A stretch of DNA of 64,000 nucleotides from Burkholderia sp. BCC0506. GTDB taxonomy: Bacteria > Pseudomonadota > Gammaproteobacteria > Burkholderiales > Burkholderiaceae. Position numbers and translations under genes: made by a program. Numbering within the stretch: position 1 is the first letter of the stretch; each line of letters starts with the position of its first letter. Positions 10,893 through 20,122 of this stretch are shown one piece after another. The stretch is taken from NCBI RefSeq assembly GCF_902833145.1, contig NZ_CADFEN010000005.1:248001-312000 (forward strand), written 5' to 3'. Under the pieces are notes generated by a model. It was not told where the DNA came from and did not search any database. It worked only from the letters and a program-made list of their open reading frames with translations.

Positions 10893-13217
10893 TCAGCGCT
10901 TGAGCTTCGCGAATGCCGCGGCCATCGCGCCGGCCGGTTCCGGCTCGCGCGAACGCGGCGGGCGGGCCGCGCCGCGCCCCGCGTTGCCGCGGTCCTGGCC
11001 GCCGCGCGACGACAGGCCGGGCGCTGCCGCGTCGTCGTCGAGGCGCATCGTCAGCGAAATGCGCTGGCGCTTCACGTCGACGTCGAGCACCTTCACCTTG
11101 ACGACCTGGCCGGCCTTCACGACTTCGTGCGGGTCCTTGATGAACTTCGTCGACATCGCGGACACGTGGACGAGGCCGTCCTGGTGCACGCCGATATCCA
11201 CGAACGCGCCGAACGCGGCGACGTTCGTCACGACGCCTTCGAGCGTCATGCCCGGCACGAGATCCGAGACCTTCTCGACGCCTTCGCGGAACGTGGCCGT
11301 CTTGAATTCCGGACGCGGATCGCGGCCCGGCTTCTCCAGTTCGGCCAGGATGTCGCGCACGGTCGGCAGGCCGAAACGTTCGTCGACAAATTCGGCCGGC
11401 GACAGGCCCGCCAGCGCTTCGCGGTTGCCGAGCACGTCGTCGATGCGCTTGTTGATCTTCGCGAGTATCCGCTCGACGACCGGGTACGCTTCCGGGTGCA
11501 CCGACGAACGGTCGAGCGGGTTCTCGCCGCCGTTGATGCGCAGGAAGCCGGCGGCTTGCTCGAAGGTCTTGTCGCCCAGGCGCGGCACCTTGCGCAGGTG
11601 CTCGCGCGACGGGAACGGGCCGTTCGCATCGCGATAGTCGACGATGTTGCGCGCGAGCGTCGCGTTCAGGCCCGATACACGGGCGAGCAGCGGGGCCGAC
11701 GCGGTATTTGCATCGACGCCGACGGCGTTCACGCAATCCTCGACGACCGCGTCGAGCGAGCGGGCGAGTTCGCGCTGATTCACGTCGTGCTGGTACTGGC
11801 CGACGCCGATCGCCTTCGGTTCGATCTTCACGAGCTCGGCGAGCGGGTCCTGCAGGCGGCGGGCGATCGACACGGCGCCGCGCAGCGACACGTCGAGTTC
11901 CGGGAATTCCTTTGCGGCGAGCTCGGACGCCGAGTACACCGACGCGCCGGCTTCCGACACGACGATCTTCTGCAGGCGCAGCTCCGGATGCTTCGCGATC
12001 AGTTCGCTCGCGAGCTTGTCGGTTTCGCGCGACGCGGTGCCGTTGCCGATGCTGATCAGCTCGGCCTGCGTTTGCGCCGCGATGCGCGCGAGTTTCGCGA
12101 TCGAGCCGTCCCAGTCGCGGCGCGGCTCGTGCGGGTAGATCGTGTCGGTCGCCAGCACCTTGCCGGTGCGGTCGACGACCGCGACCTTCACGCCGGTGCG
12201 CAGGCCCGGGTCGAGGCCGATCACGGCCTTCGGGCCGGCCGGCGCGGCCAGCAGCAGGTCGTTCAGGTTACGCGCGAACACGCGGATCGCTTCGGTTTCG
12301 GCCGTTTCGCGCAGCTGCGTGAGCAGCTCGTTTTCGATATGCGGCTGCACCTTCACGCGCCAGCACCAGCGGCAGACGTCGGACAGCCATTTGTCGGCCG
12401 GGCGATTCTGGTTCGCGATGCCGAAATGGCGCGCGATCATCGCCTCGCCGGGATGCGGCACCTGCGCGTCGAGCTCTTCGCCGAGGCCGAGCTTGATCGT
12501 CAGCACGCCCGCGTTGCGGCCGCGGAACAGCGCGAGCGCGCGGTGCGACGGCACGGTCTTGATCGTTTCCGCGTAGTCGTAATAGTCGCGGAACTTCTCG
12601 CCTTCCTCGTTTTCCTTGCCTTCGACGACGGCCGACGACACGACGCCCTGGTTGTGCAGGTAGTCGCGCAGCTTGCCGAGCAGTTCCGCCGTCTCGCCGA
12701 ACTGTTCGGACAGGATGTCGCGCGCGCCGTCGAGCGCGGCCTTCACGTCGGCGACGCCCTTGTCGGCGTCGACATACGCGGCCGCCTCGGCCTGCGGGTC
12801 GAGCATCGGGTTCGCGAGCAGCGCCTGCGCGAGCGGCTCGAGGCCGGCCTCGCGGGCGATTTGCGCACGCGTGCGGCGCTTCGGCTTGTACGGCAGATAA
12901 AGGTCTTCGAGCACCTGCTTGCTGTCGGCCGCGTCGATCGCGGCACGCAGTTCGTCGGTCAGCTTGCCCTGTTCGTCGATGCTCGACAGGATCGCGGCGC
13001 GGCGATCCTCGAGCTCACGCAGGTACAGGAGGCGTTCCTCGAGCTGGCGCAACTGCGTGTCGTCCAGGTTGCCGGTCACTTCCTTGCGGTACCGGGCAAT
13101 GAACGGAACGGTCGAGCCTTCGTCGAGGAGTTGCACGGCCGCCGCGACCTGGCGCGGCTGGACGGACAGTTCGGTGGCGATGCGCTGTACGATCTTGAGT
13201 GCTACGGTTTCCGTCAT
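10893..13217 (-). CDS. tex: Transcription accessory protein Tex
   Basis: This is a 774-residue RNA-binding protein of the Tex/Spt6-like family, close to the E. coli length of 773. The N-terminal segment starts [17 protein letters not shown], the central YqgF-like fold has [19 protein letters not shown], and tandem HhH motifs follow ([35 protein letters not shown]). An S1 domain at the C-terminus ([34 protein letters not shown]) is followed by a short Arg/Gly-rich tail. Longer upstream starts exist, but the ATG at 13217 matches the family N-terminus. It converges on kup and diverges from the secreted coiled-coil protein gene at 13378. Confidence 0.96.
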   Translation of the reverse strand: MTETVALKIVQRIATELSVQPRQVAAAVQLLDEGSTVPFIARYRKEVTGNLDDTQLRQLEERLLYLRELEDRRAAILSSIDEQGKLTDELRAAIDAADSKQVLEDLYLPYKPKRRTRAQIAREAGLEPLAQALLANPMLDPQAEAAAYVDADKGVADVKAALDGARDILSEQFGETAELLGKLRDYLHNQGVVSSAVVEGKENEEGEKFRDYYDYAETIKTVPSHRALALFRGRNAGVLTIKLGLGEELDAQVPHPGEAMIARHFGIANQNRPADKWLSDVCRWCWRVKVQPHIENELLTQLRETAETEAIRVFARNLNDLLLAAPAGPKAVIGLDPGLRTGVKVAVVDRTGKVLATDTIYPHEPRRDWDGSIAKLARIAAQTQAELISIGNGTASRETDKLASELIAKHPELRLQKIVVSEAGASVYSASELAAKEFPELDVSLRGAVSIARRLQDPLAELVKIEPKAIGVGQYQHDVNQRELARSLDAVVEDCVNAVGVDANTASAPLLARVSGLNATLARNIVDYRDANGPFPSREHLRKVPRLGDKTFEQAAGFLRINGGENPLDRSSVHPEAYPVVERILAKINKRIDDVLGNREALAGLSPAEFVDERFGLPTVRDILAELEKPGRDPRPEFKTATFREGVEKVSDLVPGMTLEGVVTNVAAFGAFVDIGVHQDGLVHVSAMSTKFIKDPHEVVKAGQVVKVKVLDVDVKRQRISLTMRLDDDAAAPGLSSRGGQDRGNAGRGAARPPRSREPEPAGAMAAAFAKLKR

Positions 13218-13364
13218 GTCGTGGATGGTCTGCCTGCTGAAATCGCGGCGCGGGCCGGCAAGCCCGAAGCGGCGGGCTGCCTGGCGGGCCCGGCGGGCCA
13301 GAGGCCGCGGGTGAATGGAGCGGGGCATTTTGCCATAAATGGCGGAGCGTCCAGCCGGGGGTGA

Positions 13365-13370
13365 TAGAAT
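13365..13370 (+). promoter_or_regulatory. Candidate −10 element for a leaderless transcript
   Basis: TAGAAT ends only 7 bp before the ATG at 13378, and there is no Shine-Dalgarno sequence. If this is a true −10, transcription would start at or within a few bases of the start codon, giving a leaderless mRNA. No convincing −35 is seen. Confidence 0.4.
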
Positions 13371-13377
13371 TTGACAC

Positions 13378-14127
13378 ATGTCCCGCAGCTTTCCTACGAC
13401 GTTGCCAACTTCCCGCATTTCTCTCGTCGCGCTCGGCGCAGCGCTCGCCGCGGCTTTGTCTGCCGGGCCTTCCGGCGCCTTCGCGCAGGCCGCTGGCGCC
13501 AGCGCGCCGGACCCCGTCGCATCCGCGCCCGTTGCCGCCTCCGCCGCCCCGGATTTCGACGCCCGTCAAAAAGTGCTCAATCAACGCTCCGCGGAAAACG
13601 ATTATCGTTATGCGGTGGCGGAGCACGATTGCTACAGCACATTCTTCGTCAATCACTGTCTCGGCAAGGCGCGCGACCGGATGCGCGAGGAACGGGCGAG
13701 CATTCGCCAGGAGCAGCTTGCGCTCAACGACGAGCAGCGCGCGGTGCGGGCGCAGCAGCGCGACCAGCAGCAGGCGCTGAAGCAGGCCCAGAATGCGGCG
13801 GAAGCGCCGCAGCGGGCCGCGAACGAGGCGGCGAACGCGGCTGCATTCCGCGACAAGCAGGAGCAGAATGCACTGAAGCAGGCGCAGCGCGGCGCGGAAG
13901 GGCCGCAACGCGCGGCGAACAAGCAGGCGTACGACCAGAAGCAGGCGGATTTCCAGCGCAAGCTCGATCAGGCGCACCAGCAGGCAGCGCAGAAGGCGCA
14001 GGAACGGGCGGAGAACGCCGCGCGCTACGAGCAGAAGCAGAAGGAAGCCGCACAGCACAAGGCCGACGTCGAGCGGCGCCAGCAGGAAGCGGCCGAGAAG
14101 GCCAGGCAGCAACAGCAGGGGCAGTAA
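13378..14127 (+). CDS. Secreted Gln/Ala-rich coiled-coil protein of unknown function
   Basis: This is a 249-residue protein with a signal peptide (basic start, hydrophobic [15 protein letters not shown], cleavage near AFAQA). A Pro/Ala/Ser linker follows. A conserved-looking core ([26 protein letters not shown]) has two cysteines that could form a disulfide. The rest, from about residue 95 to the end, is highly charged and rich in Gln, Ala, Glu and Arg, typical of a long helix or coiled coil. A repeat of about 28 residues is visible ([21 protein letters not shown] and [21 protein letters not shown]). I do not recognise a named domain. It is probably periplasmic. Confidence 0.8.
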   Translation: MSRSFPTTLPTSRISLVALGAALAAALSAGPSGAFAQAAGASAPDPVASAPVAASAAPDFDARQKVLNQRSAENDYRYAVAEHDCYSTFFVNHCLGKARDRMREERASIRQEQLALNDEQRAVRAQQRDQQQALKQAQNAAEAPQRAANEAANAAAFRDKQEQNALKQAQRGAEGPQRAANKQAYDQKQADFQRKLDQAHQQAAQKAQERAENAARYEQKQKEAAQHKADVERRQQEAAEKARQQQQGQ

Positions 14128-14203
14128 CGTGTTGAATTGATCGGGATCAGTCTCGGGCGCGTCGGCACGCCAGCTGCCGCGCTGCTTCGATGAGGAGGCA
14201 ACT

Positions 14204-14419
14204 ATGCAAAACCGTCACACGGAACAGCAGCAGGAATTGCACAACCGTTTGGCTGCATTGCAGGAGCAGCACCAGCAGCTCGCTCGGGAGATCGAGCTGA
14301 AGGAAGGACACTCCGACATCGACGACATCACGCTGCACCGGCTGAAGAAGGAAAAGCTGGCGGCCAAGGACAAAATCATTTTGCTGCAATCGCAGCTCGA
14401 ACCGGATAAGCGCGCCTGA
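14204..14419 (+). CDS. YdcH/DUF465-family small protein
   Basis: This is a 71-residue helical, charged protein. The C-terminal LKKEKLAAKDKIILLQSQ segment is the DUF465 (YdcH) hallmark, in which a conserved LKKEKLxLKDxI motif ends a helical hairpin. The family has no established function. A GAGGAGG-like ribosome-binding site lies 8 bp before the ATG. It precedes the helicase gene by 55 bp and may be co-transcribed with it. Confidence 0.85.
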   Translation: MQNRHTEQQQELHNRLAALQEQHQQLAREIELKEGHSDIDDITLHRLKKEKLAAKDKIILLQSQLEPDKRA

Positions 14420-14474
14420 GCGCGGCCTGGCAAGCGCCGGCGCCGCCCGGGCGCTGGACACAGGAACGCTTGCC

Positions 14475-16718
14475 TTGAATTCACCGCTTGAAGCCACCCC
14501 CGATGCCCGGCGCGACACGACGTCCGCCGGGCGCGCTCGTGCGCCCGAAGGCACCTTCGAGCTGAGCCGCAAGCGCGTCGACGAACTCGACACGATCTTC
14601 GGCGAAGGCGGGTTGCTGGCGCGCGCGCTCGACGGCTATCGTCCGCGTACGTCGCAGATCGAGATGGCGCGTGCGGTCGCGTCCGCGATGGAGGCGTCCG
14701 CGCGCCGGATGCCCGATCCCGAGATCTTCGAAACCCGCAAGCGCCCGGCGCGCCGCCTCGGCGACGGCGACACGGCGGCCGGGCCGGCAGCGGACGCCGC
14801 CGCGGCAGCCGAATCGGACGACGCAGGCGACAACACGCTGATCGTCGAAGCCGGAACCGGCACCGGCAAGACCTACGCGTATCTCGTGCCCGCGATGCTG
14901 TGGGGCGGCAAGGTGATCGTGTCGACCGGCACGAAGCACCTGCAGGACCAGTTGTTCCTGCGCGACATCCCGACCGTGCGCAACGCGCTCGCGGTGCCGG
15001 TGTCGGTCGCGATGCTCAAGGGCCGCGCCAACTACCTGTGCCACTACTACCTGCAACGCACGGCCGACAACGGCCGGCTGCCGTCGCGGCAGGACACCGC
15101 GTATCTGCAGGAAATCGTCCGCTTCGCGAAGATCACGAAGAGCGGCGACAAGGCTGAACTCGCGAGCGTGCCGGAAAACGCGCCCGTATGGTCGATGGTC
15201 ACGTCGACGCGCGACAACTGCCTCGGCCAGGAATGCCCGCACTACAAGGAATGCTTCGTGATGCAGGCGCGGCGTGAGGCCCAGCAGGCCGACGTCGTCG
15301 TCGTCAACCATCACCTGTTCTTCGCGGACATCATGTTGCGCGACACGGGGATGGCCGAGCTGCTGCCGAATGCGAACACGATCATCTTCGACGAAGCGCA
15401 CCAGTTGCCGGAGACGGCGACGCTGTTTTTCGGCGAGACGCTGTCGACGACGCAGATCCTCGAGCTCGCGCGCGACACGGTCGCCGAAGGCCTGAGCCAT
15501 GCGCGCGACGCGGTCGAATGGGTGAAGCTCGGCGGCGATCTCGAGCGCGCGGCGCGCGACCTGCGCCTCGCGTTCGCGGATGGCCAGATCGTGCGCATGT
15601 CGCTGGCGCAGCTCGGCGACGATCATCCGATGTTCGGTGCACTCGACGCGCTCGACGCGGCGCTCGATGCGCTCGCTTCGGCGCTCGCGAGCCAGGCTGA
15701 ACGCGCGGAATCGCTCGGCGCGTGCCTGCGGCGCGCCCGCGAGTTGCAGGACCTGCTGGCCGGCTGGGTCGCGCCCGGCGCGGCGGAAGCGGCCGCGCAG
15801 GCCGATGCGGCGGCCGGCGAGAACGCGGCAACCGATGGCGATCCGAACGAGAAGGTGCGCTGGGTCGAGGTGTTCGCGCATACCGTCCAGCTGCATGAAA
15901 CGCCGCTGTCGGTCGCGCCGATTTTCGCGAAGCAGCGTGCGGGTGTGCCGCGTGCGTGGGTGTTCACGTCGGCCACGTTGTCGGTGCGCGGCGATTTCAC
16001 GCACTACGCGGCGCAGATGGGCCTCAGCTCGCGCCGCTCGATGACGCTTGCCAGCCCGTTCGATTACCAGTCGCAAGGGCTGCTGTACGTGCCGCGCAAC
16101 CTGCCGCAACCGTCTTCGCCGGCGTTTACCGATGCCGTCTTCGATGCCGCGCTGCCGGCGATCGAGGCGTCCGGCGGTGGCGTGTTCATGCTGTGCACGA
16201 CGCTGCGCGCGGTCGACCGGATCGCCTCGAAGCTGCGCGACGTGATCGAATCGCGCGGCTGGAACATGCCGCTGCTCGTGCAGGGCGACGCAAGCCGCAC
16301 CGAACTGCTCGACCGCTTCCGCGCGTACGGCAATGCGATCCTGGTCGGCAGCCAGAGCTTCTGGGAAGGCGTCGACGTGCGCGGCGATGCGCTGTCGCTG
16401 GTCGTGATCGACAAGCTGCCGTTCGCGCCGCCGGACGATCCGGTGCTGGCCGCGCGGCTCGATGCGCTGACGAAGAAGGGGCTGAGCCCGTTCGCCGTGC
16501 ATCAACTGCCGCAGGCCGTGATCACGCTGAAGCAGGGCGCCGGCCGGCTGATTCGTGCGGAGACGGATCGCGGCGTGCTGATGATCTGCGACACGCGGCT
16601 GGTCGACAAACCGTACGGGCGCCGGATCTGGCAAAGCCTGCCGCCGTTCAAGCGCACGCGCGAGATCGCGGTCGTGCAGGATTTCTTCGACGAGCACCGC
16701 TCGGACAAGCGCACGTGA
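14475..16718 (+). CDS. DinG/YoaA-type ATP-dependent DNA helicase
   Basis: This is a 747-residue XPD-like superfamily 2 helicase. Walker A is EAGTGTGKT near residue 125. Four cysteines compatible with an Fe–S cluster follow (NYLCHYY near 188, then NCLGQECPHYKECF near 250). DEAH is present in IIFDEAHQLPE near 300, and the C-terminal motif VI region is QGAGRLIRAETDRG. An inserted Ala/Glu stretch separates the Q-motif region from Walker A. Such enzymes unwind DNA in repair. The start is a TTG at 14475, since no ATG lies upstream of the conserved region. Naming it dinG or yoaA is not justified from sequence alone. Confidence 0.92.
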   Translation: MNSPLEATPDARRDTTSAGRARAPEGTFELSRKRVDELDTIFGEGGLLARALDGYRPRTSQIEMARAVASAMEASARRMPDPEIFETRKRPARRLGDGDTAAGPAADAAAAAESDDAGDNTLIVEAGTGTGKTYAYLVPAMLWGGKVIVSTGTKHLQDQLFLRDIPTVRNALAVPVSVAMLKGRANYLCHYYLQRTADNGRLPSRQDTAYLQEIVRFAKITKSGDKAELASVPENAPVWSMVTSTRDNCLGQECPHYKECFVMQARREAQQADVVVVNHHLFFADIMLRDTGMAELLPNANTIIFDEAHQLPETATLFFGETLSTTQILELARDTVAEGLSHARDAVEWVKLGGDLERAARDLRLAFADGQIVRMSLAQLGDDHPMFGALDALDAALDALASALASQAERAESLGACLRRARELQDLLAGWVAPGAAEAAAQADAAAGENAATDGDPNEKVRWVEVFAHTVQLHETPLSVAPIFAKQRAGVPRAWVFTSATLSVRGDFTHYAAQMGLSSRRSMTLASPFDYQSQGLLYVPRNLPQPSSPAFTDAVFDAALPAIEASGGGVFMLCTTLRAVDRIASKLRDVIESRGWNMPLLVQGDASRTELLDRFRAYGNAILVGSQSFWEGVDVRGDALSLVVIDKLPFAPPDDPVLAARLDALTKKGLSPFAVHQLPQAVITLKQGAGRLIRAETDRGVLMICDTRLVDKPYGRRIWQSLPPFKRTREIAVVQDFFDEHRSDKRT

Positions 16719-16776
16719 CCGCACGGGCGGCGCTGGCCGCTTGAGCGCCCCGGCGCCGCCCGAATGCGGGGCCAAT

Positions 16777-16806
16777 AAAAAACCCGGCTCGATGGCCGGG
16801 TTTTTT
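16777..16806. terminator. Bidirectional terminator between the helicase gene and bamD
   Basis: AAAAAACCCGGC pairs with GCCGGGTTTTTT around a 6-nt loop, with an A-tract before and a T-tract after. It lies between two converging genes. Confidence 0.92.
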
Positions 16807-16841
16807 TGCGTGCGCAACGGGGCGTTACATCGCGCCGTGCT

Positions 16842-17666
16842 TCAGAACTGCCACCACGACTTCTTCGCGCCGGGGCGGGCATGGCCCGTCACGTACGGGC
16901 TGTCGGGGAACGTGCCCGCGAGCACGCGCTTGGTGTCCTCGGCGAGTTCAGGCTGGTTCAGCTTGCCGTACGACAGGATCATGATGTGCAGTGCATCCTC
17001 GATCGCCGGCGCGCCCTTGTAGTCCTTGATCGCGAGCTGCGCGCGGTTGATGGCCGCGACATAGGCGCCACGGCGGTAGTAGTAGTCGGCCGCGTGCACT
17101 TCGTGCGACGCGAGCGCGTTGACGATGTAGCGCATCCGCGCGGCCGCATCGGGCGCGTACTTGCTCTTCGGGAAGCGATCGACGACGACCTTGAACGCAT
17201 CGTACGATTCGCGCAGTGCCTGCGGGTCGCGCTCGCTCATGTCCTGGCCGGAGAAGCGCCCGAACAGGCCGAGATCGTCGTTGAAGTGGATCATCCCCTT
17301 CAGGTAGTACGCGTACGGGATATCCGGATGATCGGGGTGGAGCTGGATGAAGCGATCGACGGCCTGGTCGGCCGCTGCCGCTTCGTTGTCCTTCCAGTTG
17401 CAGTACGCAACGTTGATCTGCGCCTGCTGCGCGAAATGGCCGAACGGATCGCGGCCTTGCAGCGATTCGAAATATTTCGCGCACTTGCCCCAGTCGCCGC
17501 CGGACAGTGCGTCCTGGGCCTCTGAGTATAATTTGTTGTTCGACCAGGTAGCCGTCTCGTCCTGCTTCTGCGGCAAGCCGTGGCAGCCGGCGATGAGGGC
17601 CGCGGCCGCTACCGCCGCAGCCCGGGCGGCGACGGTTCTGGCCGTGCGTTTGGTCGAATTCATCAT
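16842..17666 (-). CDS. bamD: Outer-membrane assembly lipoprotein BamD
   Basis: This is the essential lipoprotein of the BAM complex that inserts beta-barrel proteins. The 274-residue product starts MMNSTKRT (either Met, 17666 or 17663) and has a lipobox LIAGC at residues ~19–23 that marks lipidation. Five TPR-like repeats follow, including LYSEAQDALSGGDWGKCAKYFESL, IPYAYYLKGMIHFN and YYRRGAYVAAINRAQLAIKDY. The family landmark after the first TPR, RDPFGHFAQQAQ, is present. A consensus TATAAT on the minus strand at 17760–17765 is a likely −10 element, about 95 bp upstream and overlapping the start of rluD. Confidence 0.95.
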   Translation of the reverse strand: MMNSTKRTARTVAARAAAVAAAALIAGCHGLPQKQDETATWSNNKLYSEAQDALSGGDWGKCAKYFESLQGRDPFGHFAQQAQINVAYCNWKDNEAAAADQAVDRFIQLHPDHPDIPYAYYLKGMIHFNDDLGLFGRFSGQDMSERDPQALRESYDAFKVVVDRFPKSKYAPDAAARMRYIVNALASHEVHAADYYYRRGAYVAAINRAQLAIKDYKGAPAIEDALHIMILSYGKLNQPELAEDTKRVLAGTFPDSPYVTGHARPGAKKSWWQF

Positions 17667-17707
17667 GCTCGCATGTCCTAGCTTCAAGTCTCGGTGACCC
17701 AGTCTAA

Positions 17708-18916
17708 ATGACCCGTTCAAGTTCGCAGAATGCCCAGCCGGGCACACCAAATCGCGAAGATTATAGCCCAAGCGATCGGCCCGCCGACGCTGCGTCGGGG
17801 GATTCCCTCGATGACGATCTGACCGGCGATGCCATGCCGCCGCCCGTCGTGCCGTCCGTGGCGGGCGACGACGCGCCGCGCATCGTCGAAGTGCCGCTGT
17901 CGCTCGCCGGCGAACGGCTCGACAAGGCGCTTGCCCAACTGTTCCCCGAATTCTCGCGCAGCCGCCTGCAGAGCTGGATCGAGGCGCAGCGCGTGCTCGT
18001 CGACGGCGCGCCGGCGAAGATCCGCCAGCCGGTGCCGCTCGGCGCGAAGATCGAGCTCGTGCCCGATCTGCTGCCCGAGCAGCTCGCGTTCACGCCGGAG
18101 CCCGTGCCGCTCGACGTGATCTACGAGGACGACGCGCTCGTCGTCATCAACAAGCCGGCCGGCCTCGTCGTGCATCCGGCCGCCGGCAACTGGAGCGGCA
18201 CGATCCTCAACGGTCTGCTGCATCGCTACGGCGACGCCGCGGCCGGCCTGCCGCGCGCGGGAATCGTCCACCGGCTCGACAAGGAAACCTCCGGCCTGAT
18301 GGTGGTCGCGCGCACGCTGGCCGCGCAGACGGACCTCGTGCGCCAGCTGCAGGCGCGCACGGTCAAGCGCCGCTATTTCGCGCTGGTGTGGGGCACGATG
18401 CCCGAGGAAGGCACGATCGACGCGCCGATCGGCCGCGACCCGCGCGAGCGCACGCGCATGGCCGTCGTCACGGGCGCGTCGGGCAAGCCCGCGCGCACGC
18501 ATTTCCGCACGGTTGACACATGCCTGTGGCAACGTCAGCCGGTGTCGGCGATTCAGTGCGATCTCGAAACCGGCCGCACGCACCAGATCCGCGTGCATTG
18601 CGCGCATGCCGGGCATCCGCTGCTCGGCGATCCGGTCTACGGGCGCGCGCGCGGCAAGCGCTCGGTCACGCCGCTGCCGGACGGGTTCGCGCGACAGGCG
18701 CTGCATGCGTGGCGGCTCGGCCTCGTGCATCCGGTCACGGGCAAGGCGATGCAGTGGCGCTGCCCGCTGCCGGACGACATGAACGCACTGGTCGCGGCGC
18801 TCGGTTTCGGGCAGGGCGACGAGGAATTCGACGACGACGACGGTGTCTACGACGATGACGATTTCGGCGGCGAGTATCACGACGACGAGCCGTACCTGGA
18901 CGATGAGGAGGAGTGA
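17708..18916 (+). CDS. rluD: 23S rRNA pseudouridine synthase RluD
   Basis: RluD makes the pseudouridines in helix 69 of 23S rRNA. The 402-residue product has an S4 RNA-binding domain ([23 protein letters not shown]), the catalytic motif [14 protein letters not shown] with the active Asp, and GRTHQIRVH. It is longer than E. coli RluD (326 aa). There are about 55 poorly conserved N-terminal residues, and an acidic tail after residue ~378 is almost only Asp, Glu, Gly and Tyr. No ribosome-binding site precedes the ATG at 17708. The ATG at 17834 may be the true start, because the bamD promoter overlaps the upstream part. Confidence 0.93.
   Translation: MTRSSSQNAQPGTPNREDYSPSDRPADAASGDSLDDDLTGDAMPPPVVPSVAGDDAPRIVEVPLSLAGERLDKALAQLFPEFSRSRLQSWIEAQRVLVDGAPAKIRQPVPLGAKIELVPDLLPEQLAFTPEPVPLDVIYEDDALVVINKPAGLVVHPAAGNWSGTILNGLLHRYGDAAAGLPRAGIVHRLDKETSGLMVVARTLAAQTDLVRQLQARTVKRRYFALVWGTMPEEGTIDAPIGRDPRERTRMAVVTGASGKPARTHFRTVDTCLWQRQPVSAIQCDLETGRTHQIRVHCAHAGHPLLGDPVYGRARGKRSVTPLPDGFARQALHAWRLGLVHPVTGKAMQWRCPLPDDMNALVAALGFGQGDEEFDDDDGVYDDDDFGGEYHDDEPYLDDEEE
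17760..17765 (-). promoter_or_regulatory. Likely −10 element of the bamD promoter
   Basis: Read on the minus strand this is a perfect TATAAT, about 95 bp upstream of the bamD start. The −35 region is weak. It lies inside the first codons of rluD if that gene starts at 17708. Confidence 0.5.
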
Positions 18917-19762
18917 GTGCCGATGACGAACCTGGCGCCGTTGACGTGGCAGGACTGCGTGCAGCCCGACTGGCAGGTGTCGCCGCGCGTGCGCGCGCTG
19001 GTCACGACGCGCAACGGCGGTGTGAGCGAAGGCCCGTACGGGCGCTGGGAGGGCGGCGCGGCGCTGCCGGGCGGGATGAATCTCGGCCTGCATACCGGGG
19101 ACGATCCCGACCATGTCGCCGTCAATCGCGCGCGCCTGCTGGCCCTTGCCGGCCAGTCGAGCGCCGCATGGCTCGAGCAGGTTCACGGCGCGCAGATCGT
19201 GCAGGCGGACGAAGTGATCGCCGCGGCGCCGGCTGCCACGGCACCGGTGCGGGCCGACGCGAGCGTCACGAACCGGGCCGGTGCCGTGTGCGTCGTGATG
19301 GTGGCCGATTGCCTGCCCGTGCTGCTGTGCGACGCGCAGGGCCGCGCGGTCGGCGCCGCGCATGCGGGCTGGCGCGGGCTCGCGGCCGGTATCGTCGAGC
19401 AGACGGCCGCGCGTGTCGCGGCGCTCGCGGGCGGCGCGACGGATACGCTGCATGCCTATCTCGGGCCGGCGATCGGCCCGCAGGCGTTCGAGGTGGGCGC
19501 CGACGTGCGCGATGCGTTTCTCGACACGGCTGCGCAGTCGGAGCATGATGAAACCCGTCATGCGTTCGTCGCGATCGATGGCGCGCCCGGCAAGTTTCTT
19601 GCCGATCTCTACGCGCTCGCGCGCCTGCGACTCGCGCGTGCGGGCGTGACGCACGTGAGCGGCGGCACGGCCTGCACGGTTGCCGAACGCGCGCGTTTCT
19701 ATTCGTTCCGGCGCGACCGCGTGACGGGTCGCATGGCCGCGGCAATCTGGCTGGCCGATTGA
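18917..19762 (+). CDS. Laccase-domain (YfiH/PgeF-like) protein
   Basis: This is a 281-residue protein of the multicopper polyphenol-oxidase-like (YfiH) family. Metal-site landmarks are WLEQVHGAQIV near residue 90, DCLPVLLCD near 132 and AHAGWRGLAAG near 152. The C-terminus has the RFYSFRRD motif. E. coli YfiH (PgeF) is a peptidoglycan editing factor that removes wrongly incorporated serine. That role is plausible here but not provable from sequence. It starts with GTG at 18917 directly after the rluD stop codon, or ATG at 18923, with AGGAGG at 18906–18911 inside the end of rluD. Translational coupling with rluD is likely. Confidence 0.88.
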   Translation: MPMTNLAPLTWQDCVQPDWQVSPRVRALVTTRNGGVSEGPYGRWEGGAALPGGMNLGLHTGDDPDHVAVNRARLLALAGQSSAAWLEQVHGAQIVQADEVIAAAPAATAPVRADASVTNRAGAVCVVMVADCLPVLLCDAQGRAVGAAHAGWRGLAAGIVEQTAARVAALAGGATDTLHAYLGPAIGPQAFEVGADVRDAFLDTAAQSEHDETRHAFVAIDGAPGKFLADLYALARLRLARAGVTHVSGGTACTVAERARFYSFRRDRVTGRMAAAIWLAD

Positions 19763-20122
19763 TCGCATGTGCATGCGCGCCGGTTTTGTTGCGTCGCGAA
19801 ATCGGGTTATCTCGATATTGACGCGGCAATGCGGCGTTGCATGCGCGACTGAATGGAAAATCCGGACGTCAAGTCGAACAAAATGTTTTATGTTTCGCCG
19901 GAACCCTTGTCCCGTCTGTTGTGCGCGGATTATCTCCGTGCAGAAATGTTCAGTGGTTTGACCGGGCGCTTCACATGGGGAAAACGATAATGATAAAAAT
20001 ACCGCACTGCGGCAGAATCTGGAGACGCCTCTCCAGAGCATGACGGCCCGGCTCGCAGCCGGCACGCCGCGCGCGAGCAGGATTTCACGATTGACGCTCA
20101 CGAATCACCGGTAAGGCAGGTA
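19763..20122 (+). promoter_or_regulatory. phaC upstream region
   Basis: This is a 360-bp gap between the laccase-domain gene and phaC that is clearly richer in A+T than its neighbours. TTGACC at 19958–19963 and GATAAT at 19986–19991 resemble promoter boxes, but their spacing (22 bp) is poor, so the promoter is uncertain. The last 105 bp contain the hairpin described separately. No ORF with convincing coding character was seen. Confidence 0.5.
20018..20037 (+). promoter_or_regulatory. Hairpin in the phaC leader
   Basis: A perfect inverted repeat TCTGGAGA / TCTCCAGA with a 4-nt spacer lies 86 bp upstream of the phaC start. It has no T-tract, so it is not a simple terminator. It could be a protein-binding palindrome (for example for PhaR) or an mRNA leader structure. 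Confidence 0.45.

Noticed and set aside
17525-17530. TATAAT on the plus strand
   Set aside because: It lies inside the bamD coding region, about 180 bp from the next plus-strand start, and no −35 box is visible.
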